Assembly (NCBI GenBank): GCA_024397935.1
Contig: CP073743.1
Coordinates: 806,001-870,000, forward strand
Direction of reading: 5' to 3'
DNA from: a bacterium SCSIO 12844
GTDB taxonomy: Bacteria; Pseudomonadota; Gammaproteobacteria; Francisellales; Francisellaceae
DNA length: 64,000 nt
A program made the translations under genes and the position numbers. Below, piece after piece: positions 38,401 to 53,400 of this stretch. Every line of letters starts with the position of its first letter. The stretch's first letter is position 1. The notes below the pieces were generated by a model. That model made no database searches and was not told the origin of the DNA. It worked only from the letters and a program-made list of their open reading frames with translations.

Positions 38401-41400
38401 CCATATTATCAGCTTCTATTAAACTTAGATCAAATGAGGATTGTGTTACATTATCAACGCGCGCAATAACAGGATCTGATCCATTCTCTGTATTAACAAA
38501 TGCAAAGACAACTGGATTAGTAAAGCTTGATGAAAATTCTATTGTTGTTGATGATGATAAATCAACTTGGCCAACTTCTCCCATATTATATAGCATACTT
38601 AAATCACCAGTAGTGCTACTAGAGTCAATATCTGTTAAATTAAAGGCATCACCTTCAACATCAAAATCATTATCAGTAAGATCAGATACTTCTATCGTTA
38701 AATTTTCATTTTCAGAAGTAGTCAGTGAATCAGCAACAGCAGTAGGATCATCATTAGTACCTGTAATGGTAATGGTAATATCTTGGGTTGTACCATCATC
38801 TGAAGTTACAGTAATTGTATCAGTAAGGGTCTCGCCGTCACCTAAAGCTTGAATGGCAGATTGAGAGTTATCAGCAGAATAAGACCAGTCACCATCCGCT
38901 TCGATGGTTAAGTCACCATAGGTACCAGAGATGGTTTCAGCATTAAAGACAGCTTCACCTGTATCGGTATCAGAAATGGTTAAGCTACCAGAAGTGGTTA
39001 AAGTAGCCGCTGCATCTTCAGTCACGCCACCAGTTGTGTCGCCACCAATGGTAGGATCATCATTAGTACCTGTAATGGTAATGGTAATATCTTGGGTTGT
39101 ACCATCATCTGAAGTTACAGTAATTGTATCAGTAAGGGTGTCACCGTCACCTAAAGCCTGAATCGCAGATTGAGAGTTATCAGCAGAATAAGACCAGTCA
39201 CCATCCGCTTCGATGGTTAAGTCACCATAGGTACCAGAGATGGTTTCAGCATTAAAGACAGCTTCACCTGTATCGGTATCAGAAATCGTTAATGTACCAG
39301 AAGTGGTTAAAGTAGCTGCTGCATCTTCAGTCACGCCACCAGTTGTGTCGCCACCAATGGTAGGATCATCATTAGTACCTGTAATGGTAATGGTAATATC
39401 TTGAGTTGTACCATCATCTGAAGTAACCGTAATTGTATCGGTAAGGGTATCGCCGTCACCTAAAGCTTGAATGGCAGATTGAGAGTTATCAGCCGAATAA
39501 GACCAGTCACCATCCGCTTCGATAGTTAAGTCACCATAGGTACCAGAGATGGTTTCAGCATTAAAGACAGCTTCACCTGTATCGGTATCAGAAATCGTTA
39601 ATGTACCAGAAGTGGTTAAAGTAGCCGCTGCATCTTCAGTCACGCCACCAGTTGTGTCGCCACCAATGGTAGGATCATCATTAGTACCTGTAATCGTAAT
39701 GGTAATATTTTGGGTTGTACCATCATCTGAAGTAACCGTAATTGTATCGGTAAGGGTATCGCCTTGACCTAAAGCCTGAATCGCAGATTGAGAGTTATCA
39801 GCCGAATAAGACCAGTCACCATCCGCTTCGATGGTTAAGTCACCATAAGTCCCAGAGATGGTTTCAGCATTAAAGAGGGCTTCACCTGTATCGGTATCAG
39901 AAATCGTTAATGTACCAGAAGTGGTTAAAGTAGCTGCTGCATCTTCAGTTACAGAGCCTGACGTATCACCACCAATGGTAGGATCATCATTAGTACCTGT
40001 AATGGTAATGGTAATATCTTGGGTTGTACCATCATCTGAAGTTACAGTAATCGTATCAGTAAGGGTGTCACCGTCACCTAAAGCCTGAATCGCAGATTGA
40101 GAGTTATCAGCAGAATAGCTCCAGTCACCATCCGCTTCGATGGTTAAGTCACCATAAGTACCAGAGATGGTTTCAGCATTAAAGACAGCTTCACCTGTAT
40201 CGGTATCAGAAATGGTTAAGCTACCAGAAGTGGTTAAAGTAGCTGCTGCATCTTCGGTTACGCTACCGGTTGTATCACCACCAATGGTGGGATCATCATT
40301 AGTACCTGTAATGGTAATGGTAATATCTTGGGTTGTACCATCATCTGAAGTTACAGTAATCGTATCAGTAAGGGTATCACCGTCACCTAAAGCCTGAATC
40401 GCAGATTGAGAGTTATCAGCAGAATAGCTCCAGTCACCATCCGCTTCGATGGTTAAGTCACCATAAGTGCCAGAGATGGTTTCAGCATTAAAGAGGGCTT
40501 CACCTGTATCGGTATCAGAAATCGTTAATGTACCAGAAGTGGTTAAAGTAGCTGCTGCATCTTCGGTTACGCCACCAGTTGTGTCGCCACCAATGGTAGG
40601 ATCATCATTAGTACCTGTAATGGTAATGGTAATATCTTGGGTTGTACCATCATCTGAAATTACAGTAATTGTATCAGTAAGGGTATCGCCGTCACCTAAA
40701 GCTTGAATCGCAGATTGAGAGTTATCGGCAGAATAAGACCAGTCACCATCCGCTTCGATGGTTAAGTCACCATAAGTGCCAGAGATGGTTTCAGCATTAA
40801 AGAGGGCTTCACCTGTATCGGTATCAGAAATCGTTAATGTACCAGAAGTGGTTAAAGTAGCCGCTGCATCTTCAGTCACAGAGCCTGACGTATCGCCACC
40901 AATGGTAGGATCATCATTAGTACCTGTAATCGTAATGGTAATATCTTGAGTTGTGCCATCATCTGAAGTTACAGTAATTGTATCAGTAAGGGTATCGCCG
41001 TCACCTAAAGCCTGAATGGCAGATTGAGAGTTATCAGCCGAATAAGACCAATCACCATCCGCTTCGATGGTTAAGTCACCATAGGTACCAGAGATGGTTT
41101 CAGCATTAAAGACAGCTTCACCTGTATCGGTATCAGAAATCGTTAATGTACCAGAAGTGGTTAAAGTAGCCGCTGCATCTTCAGTCACGCCACCAGTTGT
41201 GTCGCCACCAATGGTAGGGTCATCATTAGTACCTGTAATGGTAATGGTAATATCTTGGGTTGTACCATCATCTGAAGTTACCGTAATTGTATCAGTAAGG
41301 GTGTCGCCAGCGCCTAAGGCTTGTATTGCAGATTGGCTATTATCGGCAGAATAGCTCCAGTCACCATCCGCTTCGATGGTTAAGTCACCATAAGTGCCAG

Positions 41401-44400
41401 AGATGGTTTCAGCATTAAAGACAGCTTCACCTGTATCGGTATCAGAAATCGTTAATGTACCAGAAGTGGTTAAAGTAGCTGCTGCATCTTCGGTTACGCT
41501 ACCGGTTGTATCACCACCAATGGTAGGGTCATCATTAGTACCTGTAATGGTAATGGTAATATCTTGGGTTGTACCATCATCTGAAGTTACAGTAATTGTA
41601 TCAGTAAGGGTATCGCCGTCACCTAAAGCTTGAATGGCAGATTGAGAGTTATCAGCTGAATAAGACCAGTCACCATCCGCTTCGATGGTTAAGTCACCAT
41701 AAGTCCCAGAGATGGTTTCAGCATTAAAGAGGGCTTCACCTGTATCGGTATCAGAAATCGTTAATGTACCAGAAGTGGTTAAAGTAGCTGCTGCATCTTC
41801 GGTTACGCTACCGGTTGTATCACCACCAATGGTGGGATCATCATTAGTACCTGTAATGGTAATGGTAATATCTTGGGTTGTACCATCATCTGAAGTTACA
41901 GTAATTGTATCAGTAAGGGTCTCGCCGTCACCTAAAGCTTGAATGGCAGATTGAGAGTTATCGGCAGAATAGCTCCAGTCACCATCCGCTTCGATAGTTA
42001 AGTCACCATAGGTGCCAGAGATGGTTTCAGCATTAAAGACGGCTTCACCTGTATCGGTATCAGAAATCGTTAATGTACCAGAAGTGGTTAAAGTAGCTGC
42101 TGCATCTTCGGTTACGCCACCAGTTGTGTCGCCACCAATGGTAGGATCATCATTAGTACCTGTAATGGTAATGGTAATATCTTGGGTTGTACCATCATCT
42201 GAAGTAACCGTAATTGTATCGGTAAGGGTGTCACCGTCACCTAAAGCCTGAATGGCAGATTGAGAGTTATCAGCCGAATAAGACCAGTCACCATCCGCTT
42301 CGATGGTTAAGTCACCATAAGTGCCAGAGATGGTTTCAGCATTAAAGACGGCTTCACCTGTATCGGTATCAGAAATCGTTAATGTACCAGAAGTGGTTAA
42401 AGTAGCCGCTGCATCTTCGGTTACGCCACCAGTTGTGTCGCCACCAATGGTAGGATCATCATTAGTACCTGTAATGGTAATGGTAATATCTTGGGTTGTA
42501 CCATCATCTGAAGTTACAGTAATTGTATCAGTAAGGGTATCACCGTCACCTAAAGCCTGAATGGCAGATTGAGAGTTATCAGCTGAATAAGACCAGTCAC
42601 CATCCGCTTCGATGGTTAAGTCACCATAAGTCCCAGAGATGGTTTCAGCATTAAAGAGGGCTTCACCTGTATCGGTATCAGAAATCGTTAATGTACCAGA
42701 AGTGGTTAAAGTAGCTGCTGCATCTTCGGTTACGCTACCGGTTGTATCACCACCAATGGTGGGATCATCATTAGTACCTGTAATGGTAATGGTAATATCT
42801 TGGGTTGTACCATCATCTGAAGTTACAGTAATTGTATCAGTAAGGGTCTCGCCGTCACCTAAAGCTTGAATGGCAGATTGAGAGTTATCGGCAGAATAGC
42901 TCCAGTCACCATCCGCTTCGATGGTTAAGTCACCATAGGTACCAGAGATGGTTTCAGCATTAAAGACAGCTTCACCTGTATCGGTATCAGAAATGGTTAA
43001 GCTACCAGAAGTGGTTAAAGTAGCCGCTGCATCTTCAGTCACGCCACCAGTTGTGTCGCCACCAATGGTAGGATCATCATTAGTACCTGTAATGGTAATG
43101 GTAATATCTTGGGTTGTACCATCATCTGAAGTTACAGTAATTGTATCAGTAAGGGTGTCACCGTCACCTAAAGCCTGAATCGCAGATTGAGAGTTATCAG
43201 CAGAATAAGACCAGTCACCATCCGCTTCGATGGTTAAGTCACCATAGGTACCAGAGATGGTTTCAGCATTAAAGACAGCTTCACCTGTATCGGTATCAGA
43301 AATCGTTAATGTACCAGAAGTGGTTAAAGTAGCTGCTGCATCTTCAGTCACGCCACCAGTTGTGTCGCCACCAATGGTAGGATCATCATTAGTACCTGTA
43401 ATGGTAATGGTAATATCTTGAGTTGTACCATCATCTGAAGTAACCGTAATTGTATCGGTAAGGGTATCGCCGTCACCTAAAGCTTGAATGGCAGATTGAG
43501 AGTTATCAGCAGAATAAGACCAGTCACCATCCGCTTCGATAGTTAAGTCACCATAGGTACCAGAGATGGTTTCAGCATTAAAGACGGCTTCACCTGTATC
43601 GGTATCAGAAATCGTTAATGTACCAGAAGTGGTTAAAGTAGCCGCTGCATCTTCAGTCACAGAGCCTGAGGTATCGCCACCAATGGTAGGGTCATCATTA
43701 GTACCTGTAATGGTAATGGTAATATCTTGGGTTGTACCATCATCTGAAGTTACAGTAATTGTATCAGTAAGGGTGTCACCGTCACCTAAAGCCTGAATGG
43801 CAGATTGAGAGTTATCAGCAGAATAGCTCCAGTCACCATCCGCTTCGATGGTTAAGTCACCATAAGTACCAGAGATGGTTTCAGCATTAAAGACAGCTTC
43901 ACCTGTATCGGTATCAGAAATCGTTAATGTACCAGAAGTGGTTAAAGTAGCTGCTGCATCTTCGGTTACGCCACCAGTTGTGTCGCCACCAATGGTAGGA
44001 TCATCATTAGTACCTGTAATGGTAATGGTAATATCTTGGGTTGTACCATCATCTGAAGTTACAGTAATTGTATCAGTAAGGGTCTCGCCGTCACCTAAAG
44101 CCTGAATCGCAGATTGAGAGTTATCAGCCGAATAAGACCAGTCACCATCCGCTTCGATGGTTAAGTCACCATAAGTACCAGAGATGGTTTCAGCATTAAA
44201 GACGGCTTCACCTGTATCGGTATCAGAAATCGTTAATGTACCAGAAGTGGTTAAAGTAGCCGCTGCATCTTCAGTTACAGAGCCTGACGTATCACCACCA
44301 ATGGTAGGGTCATCATTAGTACCTGTAATGGTAATGGTAATATCTTGGGTTGTACCATCATCTGAAGTAACCGTAATTGTATCAGTAAGGGTATCACCGT

Positions 44401-47400
44401 CACCTAAAGCCTGAATGGCAGATTGAGAGTTATCAGCAGAATAAGACCAGTCACCATCCGCTTCGATAGTTAAGTCACCATAGGTACCAGAGATGGTTTC
44501 AGCATTAAAGACAGCTTCACCTGTATCGGTATCAGAAATCGTTAATGTACCAGAAGTGGTTAAAGTAGCTGCTGCATCTTCAGTTACAGAGCCTGACGTA
44601 TCACCACCAATGGTAGGATCATCATTAGTACCTGTAATCGTAATGGTAATATCTTGAGTTGTGCCATCATCTGAAGTTACAGTAATTGTATCAGTAAGGG
44701 TATCGCCGTCACCTAAAGCCTGAATGGCAGATTGAGAGTTATCAGCAGAATAAGACCAATCACCATCCGCTTCGATGGTTAAGTCACCATAAGTACCAGA
44801 GATGGTTTCAGCATTAAAGACAGCTTCACCTGTATCGGTATCAGAAATCGTTAATGTACCAGAAGTGGTTAAAGTAGCTGCTGCATCTTCGGTTACGCCA
44901 CCAGTTGTGTCGCCACCAATGGTAGGATCATCATTAGTACCTGTAATGGTAATGGTAATATCTTGGGTTGTACCATCATCTGAAGTTACAGTAATTGTAT
45001 CAGTAAGGGTATCGCCTTGACCTAAAGCTTGAATGGCAGATTGAGAGTTATCAGCAGAATAGCTCCAGTCACCATCCGCTTCAATGGTTAAGTCACCATA
45101 AGTACCAGAGATGGTTTCAGCATTAAAGACAGCTTCACCTGTATCGGTATCAGAAATCGTTAATGTACCAGAAGTGGTTAAAGTAGCCGCTGCATCTTCA
45201 GTCACGCCACCAGTTGTGTCGCCACCAATGGTAGGCTCATCATTAGTACCTGTAATGGTAATGGTAATATCTTGGGTTGTACCATCATCTGAAGTAACCG
45301 TAATTGTATCAGTAAGGGTATCGCCAGCGCCTAAAGCCTGAATCGCAGATTGACTATTATCAGCAGAATAGCTCCAATCACCATCAGCTTCGATAGTTAA
45401 GTCACCATAAGTACCAGAGATGGTTTCAGCATTAAAGACAGCTTCACCTGTATCGGTATCAGAAATCGTTAATGTACCAGAAGTGGTTAAAGTAGCTGCT
45501 GCATCTTCAGTCACAGAGCCTGACGTATCGCCACCAATGGTAGGGTCATCATTAGTACCTGTAATGGTAATGGTAATATCTTGGGTTGTACCATCATCTG
45601 AAGTTACAGTAATTGTATCAGTAAGGGTATCACCGTCACCTAAAGCCTGAATCGCAGATTGAGAGTTATCAGCAGAATAGCTCCAGTCACCATCCGCTTC
45701 GATGGTTAAGTCACCATAAGTACCAGAGATGGTTTCAGCATTAAAGACAGCTTCACCTGTATCGGTATCAGAAATCGTTAATGTACCAGAAGTGGTTAAA
45801 GTAGCTGCTGCATCTTCGGTTACGCTACCGGTTGTATCACCACCAATGGTAGGATCATCATTAGTACCTGTAATGGTAATGGTAATATCTTGGGTTGTAC
45901 CATCATCTGAAGTTACAGTAATCGTATCAGTAAGGGTATCACCGTCACCTAAAGCCTGAATGGCAGATTGAGAGTTATCAGCCGAATAAGACCAGTCACC
46001 ATCCGCTTCAATGGTTAAGTCACCATAAGTACCAGAGATGGTTTCAGCATTAAAGACAGCTTCACCTGTATCGGTATCAGAAATCGTTAATGTACCAGAA
46101 GTGGTTAAAGTAGCCGCTGCATCTTCAGTCACGCCACCAGTTGTGTCGCCACCAATGGTAGGGTCATCATTAGTACCTGTAATGGTAATGGTAATATCTT
46201 GGGTTGTACCATCATCTGAAGTTACCGTAATTGTATCAGTAAGGGTGTCGCCAGCGCCTAAGGCTTGTATTGCAGATTGGCTATTATCGGCAGAATAGCT
46301 CCAGTCACCATCCGCTTCGATGGTTAAGTCACCATAAGTGCCAGAGATGGTTTCAGCATTAAAGACAGCTTCACCTGTATCGGTATCAGAAATCGTTAAT
46401 GTACCAGAAGTGGTTAAAGTAGCTGCTGCATCTTCGGTTACGCTACCGGTTGTATCACCACCAATGGTAGGGTCATCATTAGTACCTGTAATGGTAATGG
46501 TAATATCTTGGGTTGTACCATCATCTGAAGTTACAGTAATTGTATCAGTAAGGGTATCGCCGTCACCTAAAGCTTGAATGGCAGATTGAGAGTTATCAGC
46601 AGAATAAGACCAATCACCATCCGCTTCGATGGTTAAGTCACCATAAGTACCAGAGATGGTTTCAGCATTAAAGACAGCTTCACCTGTATCGGTATCAGAA
46701 ATCGTTAATGTACCAGAAGTGGTTAAAGTAGCTGCTGCATCTTCGGTTACGCCACCAGTTGTGTCGCCACCAATGGTAGGATCATCATTAGTACCTGTAA
46801 TGGTAATGGTAATATCTTGGGTTGTACCATCATCTGAAGTTACAGTAATCGTATCAGTAAGGGTCTCGCCGTCACCTAAAGCCTGAATCGCAGATTGAGA
46901 GTTATCAGCCGAATAAGACCAGTCACCATCCGCTTCGATGGTTAAGTCACCATAAGTCCCAGAGATGGTTTCAGCATTAAAGACGGCTTCACCTGTATCG
47001 GTATCAGAAATCGTTAATGTACCAGAAGTGGTTAAAGTAGCCGCTGCATCTTCAGTTACAGAGCCTGACGTATCACCACCAATGGTAGGGTCATCATTAG
47101 TACCTGTAATGGTAATGGTAATATCTTGGGTTGTACCATCATCTGAAGTAACCGTAATTGTATCGGTAAGGGTGTCACCGTCACCTAAAGCCTGAATCGC
47201 AGATTGAGAGTTATCAGCAGAATAGCTCCAGTCACCATCCGCTTCGATAGTTAAGTCACCATAAGTACCAGAGATGGTTTCAGCATTAAAGACAGCTTCA
47301 CCTGTATCGGTATCAGAAATGGTTAAGCTACCAGAAGTGGTTAAAGTAGCCGCTGCATCTTCAGTCACGCCACCAGTTGTGTCGCCACCAATGGTAGGAT

Positions 47401-50400
47401 CATCATTAGTACCTGTAATGGTAATGGTAATATCTTGGGTTGTACCATCATCTGAAGTAACCGTAATTGTATCAGTAAGGGTATCACCGTCACCTAAAGC
47501 TTGAATCGCAGATTGAGAGTTATCAGCTGAATAAGACCAGTCACCATCCGCTTCGATGGTTAAGTCACCATAAGTCCCAGAGATGGTTTCAGCATTAAAG
47601 AGGGCTTCACCTGTATCGGTATCAGAAATCGTTAATGTACCAGAAGTGGTTAAAGTAGCTGCTGCATCTTCGGTTACGCTACCGGTTGTATCACCACCAA
47701 TGGTGGGATCATCATTAGTACCTGTAATGGTAATGGTAATATCTTGGGTTGTACCATCATCTGAAGTTACAGTAATTGTATCAGTAAGGGTCTCGCCGTC
47801 ACCTAAAGCTTGAATGGCAGATTGAGAGTTATCGGCAGAATAGCTCCAGTCACCATCCGCTTCGATGGTTAAGTCACCATAAGTCCCAGAGATGGTTTCA
47901 GCATTAAAGACGGCTTCACCTGTATCGGTATCAGAAATCGTTAATGTACCAGAAGTGGTTAAAGTAGCCGCTGCATCTTCGGTTACGCCACCAGTTGTGT
48001 CGCCACCAATGGTAGGGTCATCATTAGTACCTGTAATGGTAATGGTAATATCTTGGGTTGTACCATCATCTGAAGTTACAGTAATTGTATCAGTAAGGGT
48101 ATCACCGTCACCTAAAGCTTGAATGGCAGATTGAGAGTTATCAGCCGAATAAGACCAGTCACCATCCGCTTCGATGGTTAAGTCACCATAAGTGCCAGAG
48201 ATGGTTTCAGCATTAAAGACAGCTTCACCTGTATCGGTATCAGAAATCGTTAATGTACCAGAAGTGGTTAAAGTAGCTGCTGCATCTTCAGTCACGCCAC
48301 CAGTTGTGTCGCCACCAATGGTAGGATCATCATTAGTACCTGTAATGGTAATGGTAATATCTTGAGTTGTACCATCATCTGAAGTAACCGTAATTGTATC
48401 GGTAAGGGTATCGCCGTCACCTAAAGCTTGAATGGCAGATTGAGAGTTATCAGCAGAATAAGACCAGTCACCATCCGCTTCGATAGTTAAGTCACCATAG
48501 GTACCAGAGATGGTTTCAGCATTAAAGACAGCTTCACCTGTATCGGTATCAGAAATCGTTAATGTACCAGAAGTGGTTAAAGTAGCCGCTGCATCTTCAG
48601 TCACGCCACCAGTTGTGTCGCCACCAATGGTAGGATCATCATTAGTACCTGTAATCGTAATGGTAATATTTTGGGTTGTACCATCATCTGAAGTAACCGT
48701 AATTGTATCGGTAAGGGTATCGCCTTGACCTAAAGCCTGAATCGCAGATTGAGAGTTATCAGCCGAATAAGACCAGTCACCATCCGCTTCGATGGTTAAG
48801 TCACCATAAGTCCCAGAGATGGTTTCAGCATTAAAGAGGGCTTCACCTGTATCGGTATCAGAAATCGTTAATGTACCAGAAGTGGTTAAAGTAGCTGCTG
48901 CATCTTCAGTTACAGAGCCTGACGTATCACCACCAATGGTAGGATCATCATTAGTACCTGTAATGGTAATGGTAATATCTTGGGTTGTACCATCATCTGA
49001 AGTTACCGTAATCGTATCAGTAAGGGTGTCACCGTCACCTAAAGCCTGAATCGCAGATTGAGAGTTATCAGCAGAATAGCTCCAGTCACCATCCGCTTCG
49101 ATGGTTAAGTCACCATAAGTACCAGAGATGGTTTCAGCATTAAAGACAGCTTCACCTGTATCGGTATCAGAAATGGTTAAGCTACCAGAAGTGGTTAAAG
49201 TAGCTGCTGCATCTTCGGTTACGCTACCGGTTGTATCACCACCAATGGTGGGATCATCATTAGTACCTGTAATGGTAATGGTAATATCTTGGGTTGTACC
49301 ATCATCTGAAGTTACAGTAATTGTATCAGTAAGGGTCTCGCCGTCACCTAAAGCTTGAATGGCAGATTGAGAGTTATCGGCAGAATAGCTCCAGTCACCA
49401 TCCGCTTCGATAGTTAAGTCACCATAGGTGCCAGAGATGGTTTCAGCATTAAAGACGGCTTCACCTGTATCGGTATCAGAAATCGTTAATGTACCAGAAG
49501 TGGTTAAAGTAGCTGCTGCATCTTCGGTTACGCCACCAGTTGTGTCGCCACCAATGGTAGGATCATCATTAGTACCTGTAATGGTAATGGTAATATCTTG
49601 GGTTGTACCATCATCTGAAGTTACAGTAATTGTATCAGTAAGGGTATCGCCGTCACCTAAAGCCTGAATGGCAGATTGAGAGTTATCAGCCGAATAAGAC
49701 CAGTCACCATCCGCTTCGATGGTTAAGTCACCATAAGTGCCAGAGATGGTTTCAGCATTAAAGACGGCTTCACCTGTATCGGTATCAGAAATCGTTAATG
49801 TACCAGAAGTGGTTAAAGTAGCCGCTGCATCTTCAGTCACAGAGCCTGAGGTATCGCCACCAATGGTAGGGTCATCATTAGTACCTGTAATGGTAATGGT
49901 AATATCTTGGGTTGTACCATCATCTGAAGTTACAGTAATTGTATCAGTAAGGGTGTCACCGTCACCTAAAGCCTGAATGGCAGATTGAGAGTTATCAGCA
50001 GAATAGCTCCAGTCACCATCCGCTTCGATGGTTAAGTCACCATAAGTACCAGAGATGGTTTCAGCATTAAAGACAGCTTCACCTGTATCGGTATCAGAAA
50101 TCGTTAATGTACCAGAAGTGGTTAAAGTAGCTGCTGCATCTTCGGTTACGCCACCAGTTGTGTCGCCACCAATGGTAGGATCATCATTAGTACCTGTAAT
50201 GGTAATGGTAATATCTTGGGTTGTACCATCATCTGAAGTTACAGTAATTGTATCAGTAAGGGTATCACCGTCACCTAAAGCCTGAATCGCAGATTGAGAG
50301 TTATCAGCCGAATAAGACCAGTCACCATCCGCTTCGATGGTTAAGTCACCATAAGTCCCAGAGATGGTTTCAGCATTAAAGACGGCTTCACCTGTATCGG

Positions 50401-53400
50401 TATCAGAAATCGTTAATGTACCAGAAGTGGTTAAAGTAGCCGCTGCATCTTCAGTTACAGAGCCTGACGTATCACCACCAATGGTAGGGTCATCATTAGT
50501 ACCTGTAATGGTAATGGTAATATTTTGGGTTGTACCATCATCTGAAGTTACAGTAATTGTATCAGTAAGGGTGTCACCGTCACCTAAAGCCTGAATCGCA
50601 GATTGAGAGTTATCAGCAGAATAGCTCCAGTCACCATCCGCTTCGATAGTTAAGTCACCATAAGTACCAGAGATGGTTTCAGCATTAAAGACAGCTTCAC
50701 CTGTATCGGTATCAGAAATGGTTAATGTACCAGAAGTGGTTAAAGTAGCTGCTGCATCTTCGGTTACGCTACCGGTTGTATCACCACCAATGGTAGGATC
50801 ATCATTAGTACCTGTAATGGTAATGGTAATATCTTGGGTTGTACCATCATCTGAAGTTACAGTAATCGTATCAGTAAGGGTGTCACCGTCACCTAAAGCC
50901 TGAATCGCAGATTGAGAGTTATCAGCAGAATAGCTCCAGTCACCATCCGCTTCGATAGTTAAGTCACCATAAGTACCAGAGATGGTTTCAGCATTAAAGA
51001 CAGCTTCACCTGTATCGGTATCAGAAATCGTTAATGTACCAGAAGTGGTTAAAGTAGCTGCTGCATCTTCAGTTACAGAGCCTGACGTATCACCACCAAT
51101 GGTAGGATCATCATTAGTACCTGTAATGGTAATGGTAATATCTTGGGTTGTACCATCATCTGAAGTTACCGTAATTGTATCAGTAAGGGTGTCGCCAGCG
51201 CCTAAGGCTTGTATTGCAGATTGGCTATTATCGGCAGAATAGCTCCAGTCACCATCCGCTTCGATGGTTAAGTCACCATAAGTCCCAGAGATGGTTTCAG
51301 CATTAAAGACGGCTTCACCTGTATCGGTATCAGAAATGGTTAATGTACCAGAAGTGGTTAAAGTAGCTGCTGCATCTTCGGTTACGCCACCAGTTGTGTC
51401 GCCACCAATGGTAGGCTCATCATTAGTACCTGTAATGGTAATGGTAATATCTTGGGTTGTACCATCATCTGAAGTTACAGTAATTGTATCAGTAAGGGTA
51501 TCACCGTCACCTAAAGCTTGAATGGCAGATTGAGAGTTATCAGCCGAATAAGACCAGTCACCATCCGCTTCGATGGTTAAGTCACCATAAGTGCCAGAGA
51601 TGGTTTCAGCATTAAAGACAGCTTCACCTGTATCGGTATCAGAAATCGTTAATGTACCAGAAGTGGTTAAAGTAGCCGCTGCATCTTCAGTCACAGAGCC
51701 TGACGTATCGCCACCAATGGTAGGATCATCATTAGTACCTGTAATCGTAATGGTAATATCTTGAGTTGTACCATCATCTGAAGTAACCGTAATTGTATCA
51801 GTAAGGGTATCGCCAGCGCCTAAAGCCTGAATCGCAGATTGAGAGTTATCAGCAGAATAAGACCAGTCACCATCCGCTTCGATAGTTAAGTCACCATAGG
51901 TACCAGAGATGGTTTCAGCATTAAAGACGGCTTCACCTGTATCGGTATCAGAAATGGTTAATGTACCAGAAGTGGTTAAAGTAGCTGCTGCATCTTCGGT
52001 TACGCCACCAGTTGTGTCGCCACCAATGGTAGGCTCATCATTAGTACCTGTAATGGTAATGGTAATATCTTGGGTTGTACCATCATCTGAAGTTACCGTA
52101 ATTGTATCAGTAAGGGTCTCGCCGTCACCTAAAGCTTGAATGGCAGATTGAGAGTTATCGGCAGAATAGCTCCAGTCACCATCCGCTTCGATAGTTAAGT
52201 CACCATAAGTACCAGAGATGGTTTCAGCATTAAAGAGGGCTTCACCTGTATCGGTATCAGAAATGGTTAAGCTACCAGAAGTGGTTAAAGTAGCCGCTGC
52301 ATCTTCGGTTACGCTACCGGTTGTATCACCACCAATGGTGGGATCATCATTAGTACCTGTAATGGCAATGGTAATATCTTGGGTTGTACCATCATCTGAA
52401 GTTACAGTAATTGTATCAGTAAGGGTATCACCGTCACCTAAAGCTTGAATGGCAGATTGAGAGTTATCAGCCGAATAAGACCAGTCACCATCCGCTTCGA
52501 TAGTTAAGTCACCATAAGTCCCAGAGATGGTTTCAGCATTAAAGACAGCTTCACCTGTATCGGTATCAGAAATCGTTAATGTACCAGAAGTGGTTAAAGT
52601 AGCCGCTGCATCTTCAGTTACAGAGCCTGACGTATCACCACCAATGGTAGGGTCATCATTAGTACCTGTAATGGTAATGGTAATATCTTGAGTTGTACCA
52701 TCATCTGAAGTAACCGTAATTGTATCGGTAAGGGTATCGCCAGCGCCTAAAGCCTGAATCGCAGATTGACTATTATCAGCAGAATAGCTCCAGTCACCAT
52801 CCGCTTCAATGGTTAAGTCACCATAAGTACCAGAGATGGTTTCAGCATTAAAGACAGCTTCACCTGTATCGGTATCAGAAATCGTTAATGTACCAGAAGT
52901 GGTTAAAGTAGCTGCTGCATCTTCAGTTACAGAGCCTGACGTATCACCACCAATGGTAGGATCATCATTAGTACCTGTAATGGTAATGGTAATATCTTGG
53001 GTTGTACCATCATCTGAAGTAACCGTAATTGTATCAGTAAGGGTATCACCGTCACCTAAAGCCTGAATGGCAGATTGACTATTATCGGCAGAATAGCTCC
53101 AGTCACCATCCGCTTCGATAGTTAAGTCACCATAAGTGCCAGAGATGGTTTCAGCATTAAAGAGGGCTTCACCTGTATCGGTATCAGAAATCGTTAATGT
53201 ACCAGAAGTGGTTAAAGTAGCCGCTGCATCTTCAGTCACGCCACCAGTTGTGTCGCCACCAATGGTAGGCTCATCATTAGTACCTGTAATGGTAATGGTA
53301 ATATCTTGGGTTGTACCATCATCTGAAGTTACAGTAATCGTATCAGTAAGGGTGTCACCGTCACCTAAAGCCTGAATGGCAGATTGAGAGTTATCAGCAG

